Assembly (NCBI RefSeq): GCF_012030425.1
Contig: NZ_JAAUVN010000002.1
Location: 496,001-560,000, forward strand
DNA from: Sphingobacterium sp. B16(2022)
GTDB taxonomy: Bacteria > Bacteroidota > Bacteroidia > Sphingobacteriales > Sphingobacteriaceae
Direction of reading: 5' to 3'
DNA: 64,000 bases
Made by a program: the position numbers and the translations under genes. Below are positions 1 to 9,023 of the stretch, piece after piece. The first letter of the stretch is position 1, and each line of letters opens with the position of its first letter. Below the pieces are notes generated by a model that saw nothing but the letters and a program-made list of their open reading frames with translations, ran no database searches and was not told where the DNA came from.

Positions 1-956
1 AGGCGGTTATTTTTTGCCCATCTATGAAAATTACGAGATCCTTCACCTACACCTTTCGTCGACAGCGTATAGGTGAATTTTGGGGTAGTGAAAGCTGTTT
101 TAGGTTTTAAAGCATAATGCGATGCATAATTATTAATGCCTGCAATAATTCTTAAATTATCCTGCGGATCTTTTTCAAAATCAATTCTGAAGTTGCCGCT
201 CCAATCCAACCCACCTAGTAATACTGTTCCCTGTGTTTCATTCCATGTCTTATCCATACCAATGGCAAAGTAAGAACTCATCAACAAGTTGGTCCGGGTA
301 CCCAGTTTACTGTCCAGTGTTTTGATACCATGGGTAAGTCTTTCTGTTTCTGGTTGCATCTCGGCTATCCAGTCACCGTGATAGCTACGTAAGTAAAAAT
401 CGTCTGATTTCAGGTTAAGATTAGCCGAAGCAAATTTGGTTAGTTTTACATTTTTTTTCTCTTCATGCCGAATAACCGTCCATTGTTCAAAAATGTTGTC
501 CTGATAATTTGCCTGATAATGTAATTCGACATAGAAAGGGTACAGTTCATCTTTCATAAAAATGGTGACATGCTGTTTGCCAGCAATACTGATATCATTT
601 TTATGGTCGATATATTTAAGATCTAAAGATTGATTACCGTCGGCATGCTCGACGCTTATAGCAGGTTCAAGTAAGTTTCGGGTGCCCGAGGCCGCATAAG
701 CAGATTGATACATGCTGGTATAATCATGAGCTTGTTTATATTGCCTGGTTACTTGTGTATATTCATCGGCTTTTGACAGCTTATTTCCAAGGTAGACCAT
801 ATTGACATCTTTGTTTTCTTCTACATTCAGAACCAGTGCGATGCCAGCAGTTTCGAGGATGATATTTTTTGTTGTCTTGAGTTGCAATTGCGTTTGTTGT
901 GCACTACTATCAATAAAAATAGGGAGCAACAAAAATAGTAGCATAAATTTTGTCAT
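1..956 (-). CDS. GH36-type alpha-galactosidase, N-terminal part (runs off the window start)
   Basis: The reading frame is open from an ATG at 956 down to base 1, about 318 codons, with no stop. The first 20 residues form a Sec signal peptide ending near SSAQ. The rest is beta-rich with stretches such as FEQWTVIRHEEK, LRSYHGDWIAEM and LLGGLDWSGNF, as in the N-terminal supersandwich domain of GH36 alpha-galactosidases. The catalytic barrel lies outside the window, so its aspartates cannot be checked. GH36 enzymes remove terminal alpha-galactosyl groups; this one would be periplasmic or surface-bound. The gene points away from the hip operon and may belong to a glycan locus to the left. The family call rests on the look of the N-terminal domain only. 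Confidence 0.72.
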   Translation of the reverse strand, partial: MTKFMLLFLLLPIFIDSSAQQTQLQLKTTKNIILETAGIALVLNVEENKDVNMVYLGNKLSKADEYTQVTRQYKQAHDYTSMYQSAYAASGTRNLLEPAISVEHADGNQSLDLKYIDHKNDISIAGKQHVTIFMKDELYPFYVELHYQANYQDNIFEQWTVIRHEEKKNVKLTKFASANLNLKSDDFYLRSYHGDWIAEMQPETERLTHGIKTLDSKLGTRTNLLMSSYFAIGMDKTWNETQGTVLLGGLDWSGNFRIDFEKDPQDNLRIIAGINNYASHYALKPKTAFTTPKFTYTLSTKGVGEGSRNFHRWAKNNR

Positions 957-1225
957 ATTGTTGGTTTAGGGTTCTGAAGTAATTAGCACTATTTAATTAA
1001 AGCCTAATGTATTCCATATCGTATTGATCGGATGCATCGGTGTGGACTATAATAAATAGTAACGTTTCAACTAAGATAGTGATTGCTAGATTGTTCTCAA
1101 AATGATCAATAATTATAATCAGAACTGCAGATTGTTTATTTTATTTTTTTATGGTTTGTAGGGTTGAGGCTTATGAATTTACCCAAGATATCAATGCCTG
1201 GGCAAAAGCGACATAATAAGTGGGT

Positions 1226-1243
1226 TATATGCTTTTACATATA
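1226..1243. promoter_or_regulatory. hip operator 1
   Basis: This is an 18-bp imperfect palindrome, TATATGCTTTTACATATA, with half-site TATATGY around a 4-bp centre. It is the exact reverse complement of operator 3. Operators 1, 2 and 3 begin at 1226, 1266 and 1306, a constant 40-bp step. Binding by the HipB-like protein encoded just downstream is inferred. Confidence 0.75.
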
Positions 1244-1265
1244 ATATATCATTATTTCATATTTT

Positions 1266-1283
1266 TATATGCTTATGCATATA
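1266..1283. promoter_or_regulatory. hip operator 2
   Basis: The sequence TATATGCTTATGCATATA is the most symmetric of the three sites (TATATGC arms around TTAT). A near-consensus Bacteroidota -7 element (TAATTTG, 1282-1288) overlaps its right edge, so occupancy here would block the promoter. The promoter placement is inferred. Confidence 0.75.
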
Positions 1284-1305
1284 ATTTGATATTTTTTCTT
1301 ATTTT

Positions 1306-1323
1306 TATATGTAAAAGCATATA
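1306..1323. promoter_or_regulatory. hip operator 3
   Basis: The sequence TATATGTAAAAGCATATA is the reverse complement of operator 1. It ends 2 bases before the hipB start codon, so it would lie in the 5' leader or at the transcription start. Confidence 0.75.
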
Positions 1324-1325
1324 AA

Positions 1326-1544
1326 ATGAATATAATAGCAGAATTTGTAAAATCCAAAAGAAAGCAACTCGGACTCACACAAGAGGATCTTGCTGAAAGT
1401 GCTGGAGTAGCTTTAACAGTTGTCCGTAAGATTGAGCAAGGTAAAGATAATTTAAGTCTAACAAAAGTAAATCAGGTGTTAATGCTTTTTGGACATTTTT
1501 TAGGACCAGTTAATGCTAAAGATTATGAGACAGGGAATCATTAA
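1326..1544 (+). CDS. hipB: HipB-like antitoxin / repressor (XRE family)
   Basis: This 72-residue protein is almost entirely one XRE helix-turn-helix domain: RKQLGLTQEDLAESAGVA (scaffold and first helices), then VVRKIEQGKDNLSLTKVNQVL. It is the size of HipB-type antitoxins. It heads a compact operon, overlapping the next gene by 20 bases, and three palindromic operators sit immediately upstream. By analogy with HipB it binds DNA as a dimer, represses its own operon and forms a complex with the downstream HipS/HipT proteins. The DNA-binding fold is clear; the antitoxin role is inferred from context. Confidence 0.85.
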   Translation: MNIIAEFVKSKRKQLGLTQEDLAESAGVALTVVRKIEQGKDNLSLTKVNQVLMLFGHFLGPVNAKDYETGNH

Positions 1545-1860
1545 ATATAATAATATAATTGCAGGAACACTTACGGAAACAGAAGAAGGGACATATGTTT
1601 TTCAATATAATGAAGGATATATTAAAGAATTTCCTGATCAATTTATAACATTTCAAATGCCTGTAAGGAAATACCCGTATAATAGCGTGTCCATGTTTCC
1701 ATTTTTTGACGGCTTGATACCTGAGGGCTGGTTATTAGATATTGCAAGTGCAAGTTGGAAATTAAATCAAAATGATAGAATGGGATTATTATTGGCTTGT
1801 TGTCAAAATAGTATTGGCGCAGTATCCGTACACCCTATAGAATTAAACGAAGATGAATAA
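1525..1860 (+). CDS. hipS: HipS-like protein (free-standing HipA N-terminal subdomain)
   Basis: This corresponds to the N-subdomain 1 of HipA kinases as a separate protein of 111 residues: GTLTETEEGTYVFQYNEGY, then FPDQFITFQMPVR, SVSMFPFFDGLIPEGW and NDRMGLLLACCQNSIGAVSVHP. I chose the ATG at 1525 (MRQGIIKYNN) over 1513 because HipA homologues begin this way; it still overlaps hipB by 20 bases. In the E. coli O127 HipBST system the equivalent small protein, not HipB, neutralises the HipT kinase. The same role is inferred here. The overlap with hipT is 8 bases, suggesting translational coupling. Confidence 0.82.
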   Translation: MRQGIIKYNNIIAGTLTETEEGTYVFQYNEGYIKEFPDQFITFQMPVRKYPYNSVSMFPFFDGLIPEGWLLDIASASWKLNQNDRMGLLLACCQNSIGAVSVHPIELNEDE

Positions 1861-2797
1861 ATGTCTGTATTGCTATAAGGAATTAGGTGAAAGGGAAATT
1901 GACTATCATCCTAAATGCTCTAAATTGTTTTATGGAGCAGAGGAACCTCCCGTTCTACCATATCGTTTGGATGAAATGGAACTTTTGGCAAGAGAATCTG
2001 TACAACATTCAATCACAGTACCAGGTGTACAACCCAAACTTTCTCTGGGCTGGATAAAAAATTTGTTAACTGATGGTCAACGAGGACGATTAACGATTTT
2101 AGACGCCTTGGAAGGTAATTATATTTTAAAGCCACAAAATGCTTTGTATAGCCAAATGCCAGAAAATGAACATTTATCCATGAAATTAGCAGAGTTATTT
2201 AATATAAAAACAGTTCCATATGCTATGATCAGACTAATCACTGGAGAGCTCTGTTATATTACCAAGCGTATCGATCGCAATGTAGATGGTTCAAAAAATC
2301 ATATGATAGACTTTTTACAGATATTGGAGTTGGAAAACAAGTATAAAGGTAGTATGGAATTGTTGGGTAATATGATAGGAAAATTGTCAAACCATACTTT
2401 GTTAGATAAACGTCGATTTTTTGAACTAACTGTTTTCAACTTTATCATTGGAAATAACGATATGCATCTAAAGAACTTTTCTATGCTAAACGATTCTTCT
2501 TTGGGCTGGGTGTTTTCTCCAGCTTACGATTTGCTTAATGTCAAGATCATTTTTCCTAAAGATAAGGAAGATACAGCTTTATTATTAGGCGGGAAAAAGA
2601 TGAATTTTAGTAAAGGATATTTTAATCGATTGGCTGAAGTTTTGGGTTTAAATGATAAGCAAGTTAAAACGGTTTACAAAAGAATACTAGAATGGAATCC
2701 AAAAGCATTACAGCTCATTGATATTTCTTTTTTAAACGATGATAATAAATCTGCATTCAAAACGTTAGTCGAGGAAAGAGCAAGTTTATTTTTATAG
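1853..2797 (+). CDS. hipT: HipT-like serine/threonine kinase toxin
   Basis: This 314-residue protein is a HipA-type kinase lacking the N-terminal subdomain, which is supplied by the preceding gene. Visible motifs are the Gly-rich loop HSITVPGVQPKLSL (S53-I-T55 matches the SIS autophosphorylation motif of HipT), ILKPQ with Lys93, GNNDMHLKNFS with the catalytic Asp203 and Asn208, and PAYDLL with the metal-binding Asp226. HipT of E. coli phosphorylates tryptophanyl-tRNA synthetase; the target here is unknown. The extreme N-terminus has a Cys4-x2-Cys7 and His19-x2-Cys22 set, which could form a zinc knuckle. The start ATG lies inside the hipS stop region. All core residues look intact, so the toxin is probably active. 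Confidence 0.85.
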   Translation: MNKCLYCYKELGEREIDYHPKCSKLFYGAEEPPVLPYRLDEMELLARESVQHSITVPGVQPKLSLGWIKNLLTDGQRGRLTILDALEGNYILKPQNALYSQMPENEHLSMKLAELFNIKTVPYAMIRLITGELCYITKRIDRNVDGSKNHMIDFLQILELENKYKGSMELLGNMIGKLSNHTLLDKRRFFELTVFNFIIGNNDMHLKNFSMLNDSSLGWVFSPAYDLLNVKIIFPKDKEDTALLLGGKKMNFSKGYFNRLAEVLGLNDKQVKTVYKRILEWNPKALQLIDISFLNDDNKSAFKTLVEERASLFL

Positions 2798-3060
2798 TTT
2801 TTTTCTTTTCTACATTTCATATTCAAATAGGACTTGGAAATCATGGATTAGAAGTGTTATAGGGATTTTCTGATTCCGTTTCCTGAGATAGGGACATCAC
2901 ATAAGACGCTAAAAGTTGCGTTCGCAAAAAAAAGTATGAGTATAATTGTGTAAGTTATAGAGGTGCTAAAACTGATTTTATAATTAAAATTAAAGAAGGG
3001 GCTAAAATTTTTATTTAAATAATAAAAATTACAAAAGTATTGGAGGACAAGTCATTGGTT

Positions 3061-3105
3061 AATATAAAATGCTTGCAAATCGTATATTTACAAGCATTTT
3101 ATATT
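3061..3105. terminator. Bidirectional terminator between the hip operon and the serine hydrolase
   Basis: A perfect 15-bp inverted repeat (3061-3075 with 3091-3105) encloses a 15-nt loop, with A/T-rich ends on both strands. It lies between convergent genes. The 263 bases from 2798 to 3060 hold no recognisable gene. Confidence 0.7.
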
Positions 3106-3145
3106 GTAATCGGCTTAGAATGTCTTACCTTGACCTACTGATTTA

Positions 3146-4465
3146 TTATTCCAGATTGAACAGAAATTCTCCACCACCTTGTTTCAATTTCATTGTTTTT
3201 TCTTCCGGTCTAAATTCTAAAACAATCCCTGCCTGTTCAAATTTGAATTTATCTTTTTCTGTTGCTTCAAGAGGAAATGCCGACTGTCCTGTTGCTTGAG
3301 CCATCAGCGTTTTTTTGTCTTTTGTAATCGTAATTTTCAAGGGGATTTGTTTGGACGCATAAATACCTAAATACTTATCCAGATCTTCTGAAGATACTTC
3401 ATGGCTGGAAAAATTTGGAATATCATATGGTTTATTATAAACTGCACTTAATAACGCAATAGCAATATTGTTATTATTGAAATTAGTTCCGTTTGAAGTT
3501 AAAGCAAAATCAATATTTTCGTCATCAAAATGAGAAAAGACAGAACTAAAACCATCAATTCCTCCGGTGTGTCCATATCCAATTTTATCATAAAAAGGAA
3601 TTTGAAATAAGCCTACCCCATATTGATCTTTGATGCTTTTCATGATTTCAAGATTTTCAGGATTCAACAATTTGCCATTAAACAGTGCATTGCTGAAATC
3701 GACCAAATCGCTTGGTGTAGAAACAACTCCTCCAGCTCCCAGAGGTATAGAAATATCTGTTTCAGGTTGAAGAATCCATTTCTCATTAAAGGTATATGAT
3801 TTGCATTCTTCTTTCGCTGGATTAATTTTTCCTCCCATATAGGTGTTCTTCAAATCAAGAGGTTTTGTTATAAATTCTTTTAACAGATCTGTGTAACTTT
3901 TTTTGAAACTTTTTTCAAGCATGTAAGTTAGCAGTACAAAATTTGAATTGCTGTATTGCGCTTTGCTGTCAGGTTCAAAATCACTGCCCGCTTTTGCAAT
4001 AATTGCTACCATTTCTTTTTCGGTCTTAGGCTGTGTATTCCAGGTCAGGTAATCCTTGTCATCCGTAAAATTATGTATTCCACTTCTGTGGCTTAATAAA
4101 TGTTCTACGGTTATTTTTTTAGCATTTTTAATCGTCGGAAAAAAGCTTTCGATGGTTTGATCTAGTTTTAGTTTTTTCATTTCTACAGCTTTCAAAACCA
4201 AAACAGAAGTAAATGTTTTTGAAATGGAGCCAATTCTATACTTAGAATTTGTAGTTGCTTTCTTATTTTTTTCAAGATCAGAAAAGCCGACCGATTTGGA
4301 ATATATAAGTGTACCATTTTTTGATATAGCCACACTTCCCATAAACTTGTTATTTTGCTCCAGTGATGCAAAATACGAGTCTAGTTTTTGTGAATCGAAA
4401 TTTTGCGCATAGCTACCAGTCGAGATCAAAAGAAGTACGAAGTAACTTGAAATTTTTTTAAGCAT
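3146..4465 (-). CDS. Serine hydrolase, beta-lactamase / penicillin-binding-protein class C family (S12)
   Basis: This 439-residue protein has a signal peptide (cleavage near SYAQ, residue 21), so it is exported. It carries the three S12 motifs: S80-I-S-K83 (nucleophile and general base), Y171-S-N173, and H299-T-G301 in place of KTG. HTG is usual in esterase/D-aminopeptidase-like members, so resistance activity should not be assumed. A C-terminal beta-rich domain (about residues 350-439, ending GGGEFLFNLE) is common in Bacteroidota homologues. It is transcribed alone or with the small ORF upstream on the same strand. The substrate is unknown. Confidence 0.85.
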   Translation of the reverse strand: MLKKISSYFVLLLISTGSYAQNFDSQKLDSYFASLEQNNKFMGSVAISKNGTLIYSKSVGFSDLEKNKKATTNSKYRIGSISKTFTSVLVLKAVEMKKLKLDQTIESFFPTIKNAKKITVEHLLSHRSGIHNFTDDKDYLTWNTQPKTEKEMVAIIAKAGSDFEPDSKAQYSNSNFVLLTYMLEKSFKKSYTDLLKEFITKPLDLKNTYMGGKINPAKEECKSYTFNEKWILQPETDISIPLGAGGVVSTPSDLVDFSNALFNGKLLNPENLEIMKSIKDQYGVGLFQIPFYDKIGYGHTGGIDGFSSVFSHFDDENIDFALTSNGTNFNNNNIAIALLSAVYNKPYDIPNFSSHEVSSEDLDKYLGIYASKQIPLKITITKDKKTLMAQATGQSAFPLEATEKDKFKFEQAGIVLEFRPEEKTMKLKQGGGEFLFNLE

Positions 4466-4516
4466 AATAATTTGTCTTATGGTTTTTAATTTGATGGATA
4501 AAGAGCCTGTCGTAAT

Positions 4517-4669
4517 TTACAGCTTCTTAGACTTTAAAGATAATTGTTTTAGTTTATATTTTAATACTTTACGAGTTTGATTTTCTTTGAATAATATCCA
4601 TGCGATCATTAGAATTGTGCTTAAAAAAATGGAGCCCAACAGTGTAAATAAGTTTTTATAGTAAATCAT
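4517..4669 (-). CDS. Small single-pass membrane ORF (50 aa), hypothetical
   Basis: An ATG at 4669 opens 50 codons ending in TAA. Residues 7-27 are hydrophobic (LFTLLGSIFLSTILMIAWIL), followed by a strongly basic tail rich in Lys/Arg and ending in KSKKL. That layout fits a membrane-anchored peptide with a cytoplasmic tail. It sits 51 bases upstream of the serine hydrolase on the same strand, so the two may be cotranscribed. I recognise no family. The hydrophobic-then-basic pattern argues against chance, but the ORF is short. Confidence 0.4.
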   Translation of the reverse strand: MIYYKNLFTLLGSIFLSTILMIAWILFKENQTRKVLKYKLKQLSLKSKKL

Positions 4670-4773
4670 ACTGGTTCAATTGCACTGTAAATGATTTTTT
4701 TAATAGAATTCCTGTACAAAGAAGGGCGTTTTCATTTTTACCTCTATCATTACCTTAAATACTTTATATTTGA

Positions 4774-5634
4774 ATGATGATAGTAAGTGATATTTTTTAC
4801 GGCAATTTCGAACTTGAAGATATTCTTAGCGAGCTAATAAACTCGGAGCCTGTTCAACGGTTAAAAAATATTCATCAGGGAGGTGCCATTTTTTTGGTTT
4901 CTCCATATGTTGATCACAGCAGATATGAACATTCTATCGGCGTTATGCTTCTCGTGAGGAAACTTGGAGGGAGTTTGGAAGAACAGGTTGCTGCTCTTTT
5001 GCACGATGTCTCCCATACGGCATTTTCACATGTTATCGATTATGTTCTGCAGCATAAAGGCGAAGATTATCATGAGCAAATTTTTGAAGAGGTAATAGCA
5101 ACGTCCACTATCCCCTCTATTCTCAATAAATATGGATTCAGTACTTCTTTACTGGAAGATCCAAAGCATACTTTGCTTGAGATGCCGCTACCTGCGCTTT
5201 GTGCAGATCGAATAGATTATACCATTAGGGATTTATATCATTTCGGCCTAATCGATATTGTGGAGGCACATGATTTTATAAGCGAACTTGGTGTTCAGGA
5301 TGGTAAGATTGGTGTTCAGAGTGAAAAAGTAGCTTCATGGATTACCAGTAAATATCTTCAGCTCAATAATGCATATTTCAGAAAACCGGAACATATATTC
5401 GCCAATACCAAGCTTGCAGAATTGATTGCTTTAGGACTGGAAAAAGGTATTCTTGTTTTATCCGATCTCTGGAAAGATGATCCTGCAGTTTTATCCATAA
5501 TAAAGACCGATCCTGATCTCAATGCAGAACTTGAAAAAATAATAAATCTGCAAGGTTTCGAAAGTTTTTCAGAATCTCGATCTGGAGAGGTTTTCAAAGA
5601 GAGAATACTAAAGCCTATGGTCATAGGTACTTAA
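4774..5634 (+). CDS. HD-domain metal-dependent phosphohydrolase
   Basis: This 286-residue cytoplasmic protein has an HD domain in its first half: HSRYEHSIGV (Arg50, His53), LLHDVSHTAFSHVID (His77-Asp78) and a downstream Asp in ALCADRIDY. These are the metal ligands of HD phosphohydrolases, as in dNTPase/YdhJ-like proteins. The substrate cannot be read from sequence; a nucleotide is likely. No partner gene is adjacent. A -7-like TATATTTG lies at 4765-4772, right against the start codon, leaving the exact transcription start uncertain. Confidence 0.85.
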   Translation: MMIVSDIFYGNFELEDILSELINSEPVQRLKNIHQGGAIFLVSPYVDHSRYEHSIGVMLLVRKLGGSLEEQVAALLHDVSHTAFSHVIDYVLQHKGEDYHEQIFEEVIATSTIPSILNKYGFSTSLLEDPKHTLLEMPLPALCADRIDYTIRDLYHFGLIDIVEAHDFISELGVQDGKIGVQSEKVASWITSKYLQLNNAYFRKPEHIFANTKLAELIALGLEKGILVLSDLWKDDPAVLSIIKTDPDLNAELEKIINLQGFESFSESRSGEVFKERILKPMVIGT

Positions 5635-5921
5635 TAAAGGAAATCTTTTTTACCATCACTAAATTTCTCATTAATCTTATATAATAATTTATATCTGCCA
5701 ATTCCCCTCATAAATCGGTCAGAATAAGTGTGTGCTTCAGGAGCAGGAAACCTATATTTATAACAATAATGTTACAAAATGTATTACTTCATATACTATA
5801 GGTTTTTTTTCGTCGTTAATTATTTGATAATGCTTAAGTTTTAATGTAAATGTTTTCATTAAAATACTTTTTATTAATCGTTATCGACAATTTTTAGATG
5901 ATCTAAACTTAAAACCTTTGT
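5635..5921. other. Intergenic stretch upstream of the first susC
   Basis: These 287 bases hold no recognisable gene. The last 100 bases are very AT-rich and presumably carry the promoter of the SusC gene at 5922, but I could not place a convincing TTG/TAnnTTTG pair. Confidence 0.4.
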
Positions 5922-8900
5922 ATGAAATTTAGTGCTACCCAATGTAAACTATGGTTGTCGTATTATGCACCATCCTTGTTTTTTTTGCATGTCCTATTCA
6001 TTATTCCTTGCGCTTCGGCAGCGCAGCAAAAAACGATCCTTGGTAAAGTGATCGATGCGGTGACAAAGACACCTTTACTCGGGGTTACGATAAAGCTTGA
6101 CGATAAAAATGGTACGACCGTAACGACAGATAAACAGGGTGGTTTTGTATTAGACAATGGGGCAATAGGACAATCGCTTACTTTTTCATTTTTGGGATAT
6201 TCCAGTCAGACGATAAAAATAGATACGCGTACAAGCTATACAATAGCTTTAGCACCTGTTTCCAATGTGATCGAAGAAACGGTTGTGGTGGGATACGGCC
6301 GTCAGAAAAAACGAAATCTAACAGGAGCTATTGTTTCTGTGGGTGCTGCTGAAATTGAGAAAACAACGTTGCAGGATCCGATTTCCATTTTACAGGGACG
6401 GGCAGCCGGCGTGCAGGTATCGTCCAATTCGGGAGCACCTGGGGGAGAGATGAGTATCCGTGTCCGGGGAAGTTCTTCGCTGAACTCGGGTAATAATCCG
6501 CTTTTTGTTGTGGATGGTATTCCGCTGGAATCCAATTCTATTTCTTCTTTAAATGGTACAGAAAATTCAGGTCTAAATCCAATGGCGGATATCAATCCAA
6601 GCGATATCGCCTCTATTGAAATCCTAAAAGATGCAGCCTCAACAGCAATTTATGGTTCCCGCGCTGCCAATGGAGTTGTGATGATTACGACCAAACGTGG
6701 TGCAGCTGGTAAGCCGGAAGTGATATTGAATGCAAATGCAGGAGTGAGTTCCTTGACGCGAAAACTAAGTGTTCTTAATGCCAGACAATACCGAGAAGCA
6801 GTGTTGGACTCTTATCGTGGGATGACAATCCCAGAAGACCCTTTCTATACGATTATCGATTCCCTCAACCCCATGAACAATGGTGATGTAGACTGGCAGG
6901 ATGAATTGATGCGTACAGCAAAACAATATAAGTTGGATCTTTCTGTAAGAGGAGGTAATGAAGGAACAAAATACGCCTGGAGTTCGTCCTATTTGGATCA
7001 AGATGGAGTTATATTGAATTCGAATTATAAACGGTTCACCTCCCGACTGAATGTTGACTTTACAATTTCAGATCGTGTGCGGATAGGGCAGAGCATTTCC
7101 TACACAAACGCGGTCAACAACCGAACGAATGCTGCTGGATCAGGGAATTTGAGTATTATCAGGAGTTTATTGATAAGGCCGCCAAATATGTCGATGTACT
7201 TGCCTGATGGATCACTGAACGGCTATATGATTGGACAGCGCAACCCTGTCGGTATGGCTTTGTTTTCAACCAATCTCAATAAGAGCAATCGCATTATTGG
7301 AAGCCAATATCTAGAAATTGATATCTATAAAGATCTTAAATTCCGGAGCAATGTCAATCTGGATTATATTGCAATGAAGGAAGATGAATTTATGCCATCG
7401 ATACTGGACTATCGCGAAGGATACAATAGCGGTGCTGTGCGATCTTCCGGAAATCTTACTTGGGGAAATGAGAGCTACTTTACTTACACCAAAAATGTAG
7501 CGGATAAGCACAATATTGGGGCTGTGTTTGGAGTGAGCTTTCAGAAATGGCGTTATGACAGAACAGGTCTCAATGGAGAATATTTTCCAAGCGATGACAT
7601 ACGTACCCTAAATGGTGCATCTGTCATTTCAAACCAGGGTGTAAATGTCGCTTCCGAACATGCTATGCTTTCTTATTTCGGCCGGGTTACATACGATTAT
7701 GAGAGCAAATATTTATTAGAATTCAATCTTCGTTCTGACGGTTCTTCTCGCTTTGGCCGTGATCGGCGGTTTGGGTTCTTTCCCTCTGCATCCGCAGGAT
7801 GGCGTTTCGTGGAAGAAGAAGGTATCAAAAATTTGGGCTGGCTCAGCGACGGTAAGCTCCGTTTTAGCCTCGGAAGTACTGGAAATGAAGCCATCGGTGA
7901 TTACACATCAAGAGGAGAGTTTACCTTAGGAACAAACTATTTGGATTTTTCGGGTGCTGCGCCGACAGTGATGCCCAATCCGAGCCTCACTTGGGAGACT
8001 ACCCACCAATATAATCTGGGTTTAGAGCTTGGATTTTTTAAAAATAGAATCCTATTTTCAACAGATGCGTACTTGAAGAAAACAAAGGATCTGCTGTATA
8101 ATGTGCCTACCCCCGGAACTTCTGGCTTTGAATATATTACGCAAAACATAGGTTCGATTGAGAATCGGGGCTTGGAATTTAGCCTACAGACCCGCAATCT
8201 AGAAGGAGCCTTTCGTTGGAGCACGAATGTAAACATTAGCTTGAATAGGAATAAAGTGACCTCTTTACCTAAGAATTTATTGACCAATGGGCATATCCAA
8301 AACGGTAATTTCCATATACTAAAAGAGGGTTTACCTATTGGCGTATTTTATGGTTGGAGTTTTCTTGGCGTCTATGCGCGTGATGAAGACAATACAAACA
8401 AGCTAACAAACGGAGCCAACGGAGCTGTCTTTGTAGGTGGAGACCCCATTTGGAAGGATGTCAACAATGACAAAATTATCGATCAGAATGACCGGGAGAT
8501 AATCGGATATGCAGAGCCTAAGTATTTCGGCGGAATCTCCAACGATTTTAGCTATAAGAACTTTCATCTGAATGTGTTTTTTCAATACGCTGTCGGTAAT
8601 CAGATTTACAACGAATTGAATCATCAACGAAACTCAATTGTCCGTTACAACAATTTATCTACCGATGCCCTTGATCGGTGGCGGGAGCAGGGGGATCAAA
8701 CAGATTTTCCCCGATTGATTCGGGACGATCCAAAACAGTCCGATAGCAGAGTCCAAAGTAGATGGGTTGAAGATGGTTCGTATCTCAAATTAAAGAACGT
8801 CAATTTAAGATATTCTTTTGATTCAGCTTTGAGCAAACGGATCGGCCTGCGCAAGCTGGATGCATTTGTTACTGCTACGAATCTGGTCACTTGGACCAAA

Positions 8901-9014
8901 TATACTGGCTTTGACCCCGATGTCAATTCCTATTCCGGCCTTCGTGTAGGGTTGGATGAAGGTTCTTACCCACAGAGCCGCACATTTACGTTTGGTTTAA
9001 TCTTTGGACTTTAA
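5922..9014 (+). CDS. susC: SusC/RagA-type TonB-dependent transporter
   Basis: This is a 1030-residue outer-membrane importer. After a signal peptide (residues 1-34) come a carboxypeptidase-regulatory-like domain (about 38-112), a TonB-box-like EETVVVGYG (119-126), a plug with LQGRAAGVQV, IRVRG and LKDAASTAIYGSRAANGV, and a long 22-strand barrel ending in an aromatic-rich tail. It has no STN domain, so it is not of the anti-sigma-signalling type. SusC proteins import oligosaccharides or other large ligands with a SusD lid, which is encoded 9 bases downstream. No glycosidase lies in this operon, so the ligand is unknown; the neighbouring HTCS/GH31 locus suggests a glycan. Confidence 0.95.
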   Translation: MKFSATQCKLWLSYYAPSLFFLHVLFIIPCASAAQQKTILGKVIDAVTKTPLLGVTIKLDDKNGTTVTTDKQGGFVLDNGAIGQSLTFSFLGYSSQTIKIDTRTSYTIALAPVSNVIEETVVVGYGRQKKRNLTGAIVSVGAAEIEKTTLQDPISILQGRAAGVQVSSNSGAPGGEMSIRVRGSSSLNSGNNPLFVVDGIPLESNSISSLNGTENSGLNPMADINPSDIASIEILKDAASTAIYGSRAANGVVMITTKRGAAGKPEVILNANAGVSSLTRKLSVLNARQYREAVLDSYRGMTIPEDPFYTIIDSLNPMNNGDVDWQDELMRTAKQYKLDLSVRGGNEGTKYAWSSSYLDQDGVILNSNYKRFTSRLNVDFTISDRVRIGQSISYTNAVNNRTNAAGSGNLSIIRSLLIRPPNMSMYLPDGSLNGYMIGQRNPVGMALFSTNLNKSNRIIGSQYLEIDIYKDLKFRSNVNLDYIAMKEDEFMPSILDYREGYNSGAVRSSGNLTWGNESYFTYTKNVADKHNIGAVFGVSFQKWRYDRTGLNGEYFPSDDIRTLNGASVISNQGVNVASEHAMLSYFGRVTYDYESKYLLEFNLRSDGSSRFGRDRRFGFFPSASAGWRFVEEEGIKNLGWLSDGKLRFSLGSTGNEAIGDYTSRGEFTLGTNYLDFSGAAPTVMPNPSLTWETTHQYNLGLELGFFKNRILFSTDAYLKKTKDLLYNVPTPGTSGFEYITQNIGSIENRGLEFSLQTRNLEGAFRWSTNVNISLNRNKVTSLPKNLLTNGHIQNGNFHILKEGLPIGVFYGWSFLGVYARDEDNTNKLTNGANGAVFVGGDPIWKDVNNDKIIDQNDREIIGYAEPKYFGGISNDFSYKNFHLNVFFQYAVGNQIYNELNHQRNSIVRYNNLSTDALDRWREQGDQTDFPRLIRDDPKQSDSRVQSRWVEDGSYLKLKNVNLRYSFDSALSKRIGLRKLDAFVTATNLVTWTKYTGFDPDVNSYSGLRVGLDEGSYPQSRTFTFGLIFGL

Positions 9015-9023
9015 TAAATAACG

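Noticed and set aside
3146..4465. Serine hydrolase as an antibiotic-resistance beta-lactamase
   Set aside because: The third motif is HTG rather than KTG and the C-terminal domain is of the esterase/peptidase-like kind; resistance cannot be inferred.
4765..4772. TATATTTG as the -7 promoter element of the HD hydrolase gene
   Set aside because: It touches the start codon, so transcription would begin inside the gene, and no TTG lies at the right distance upstream.
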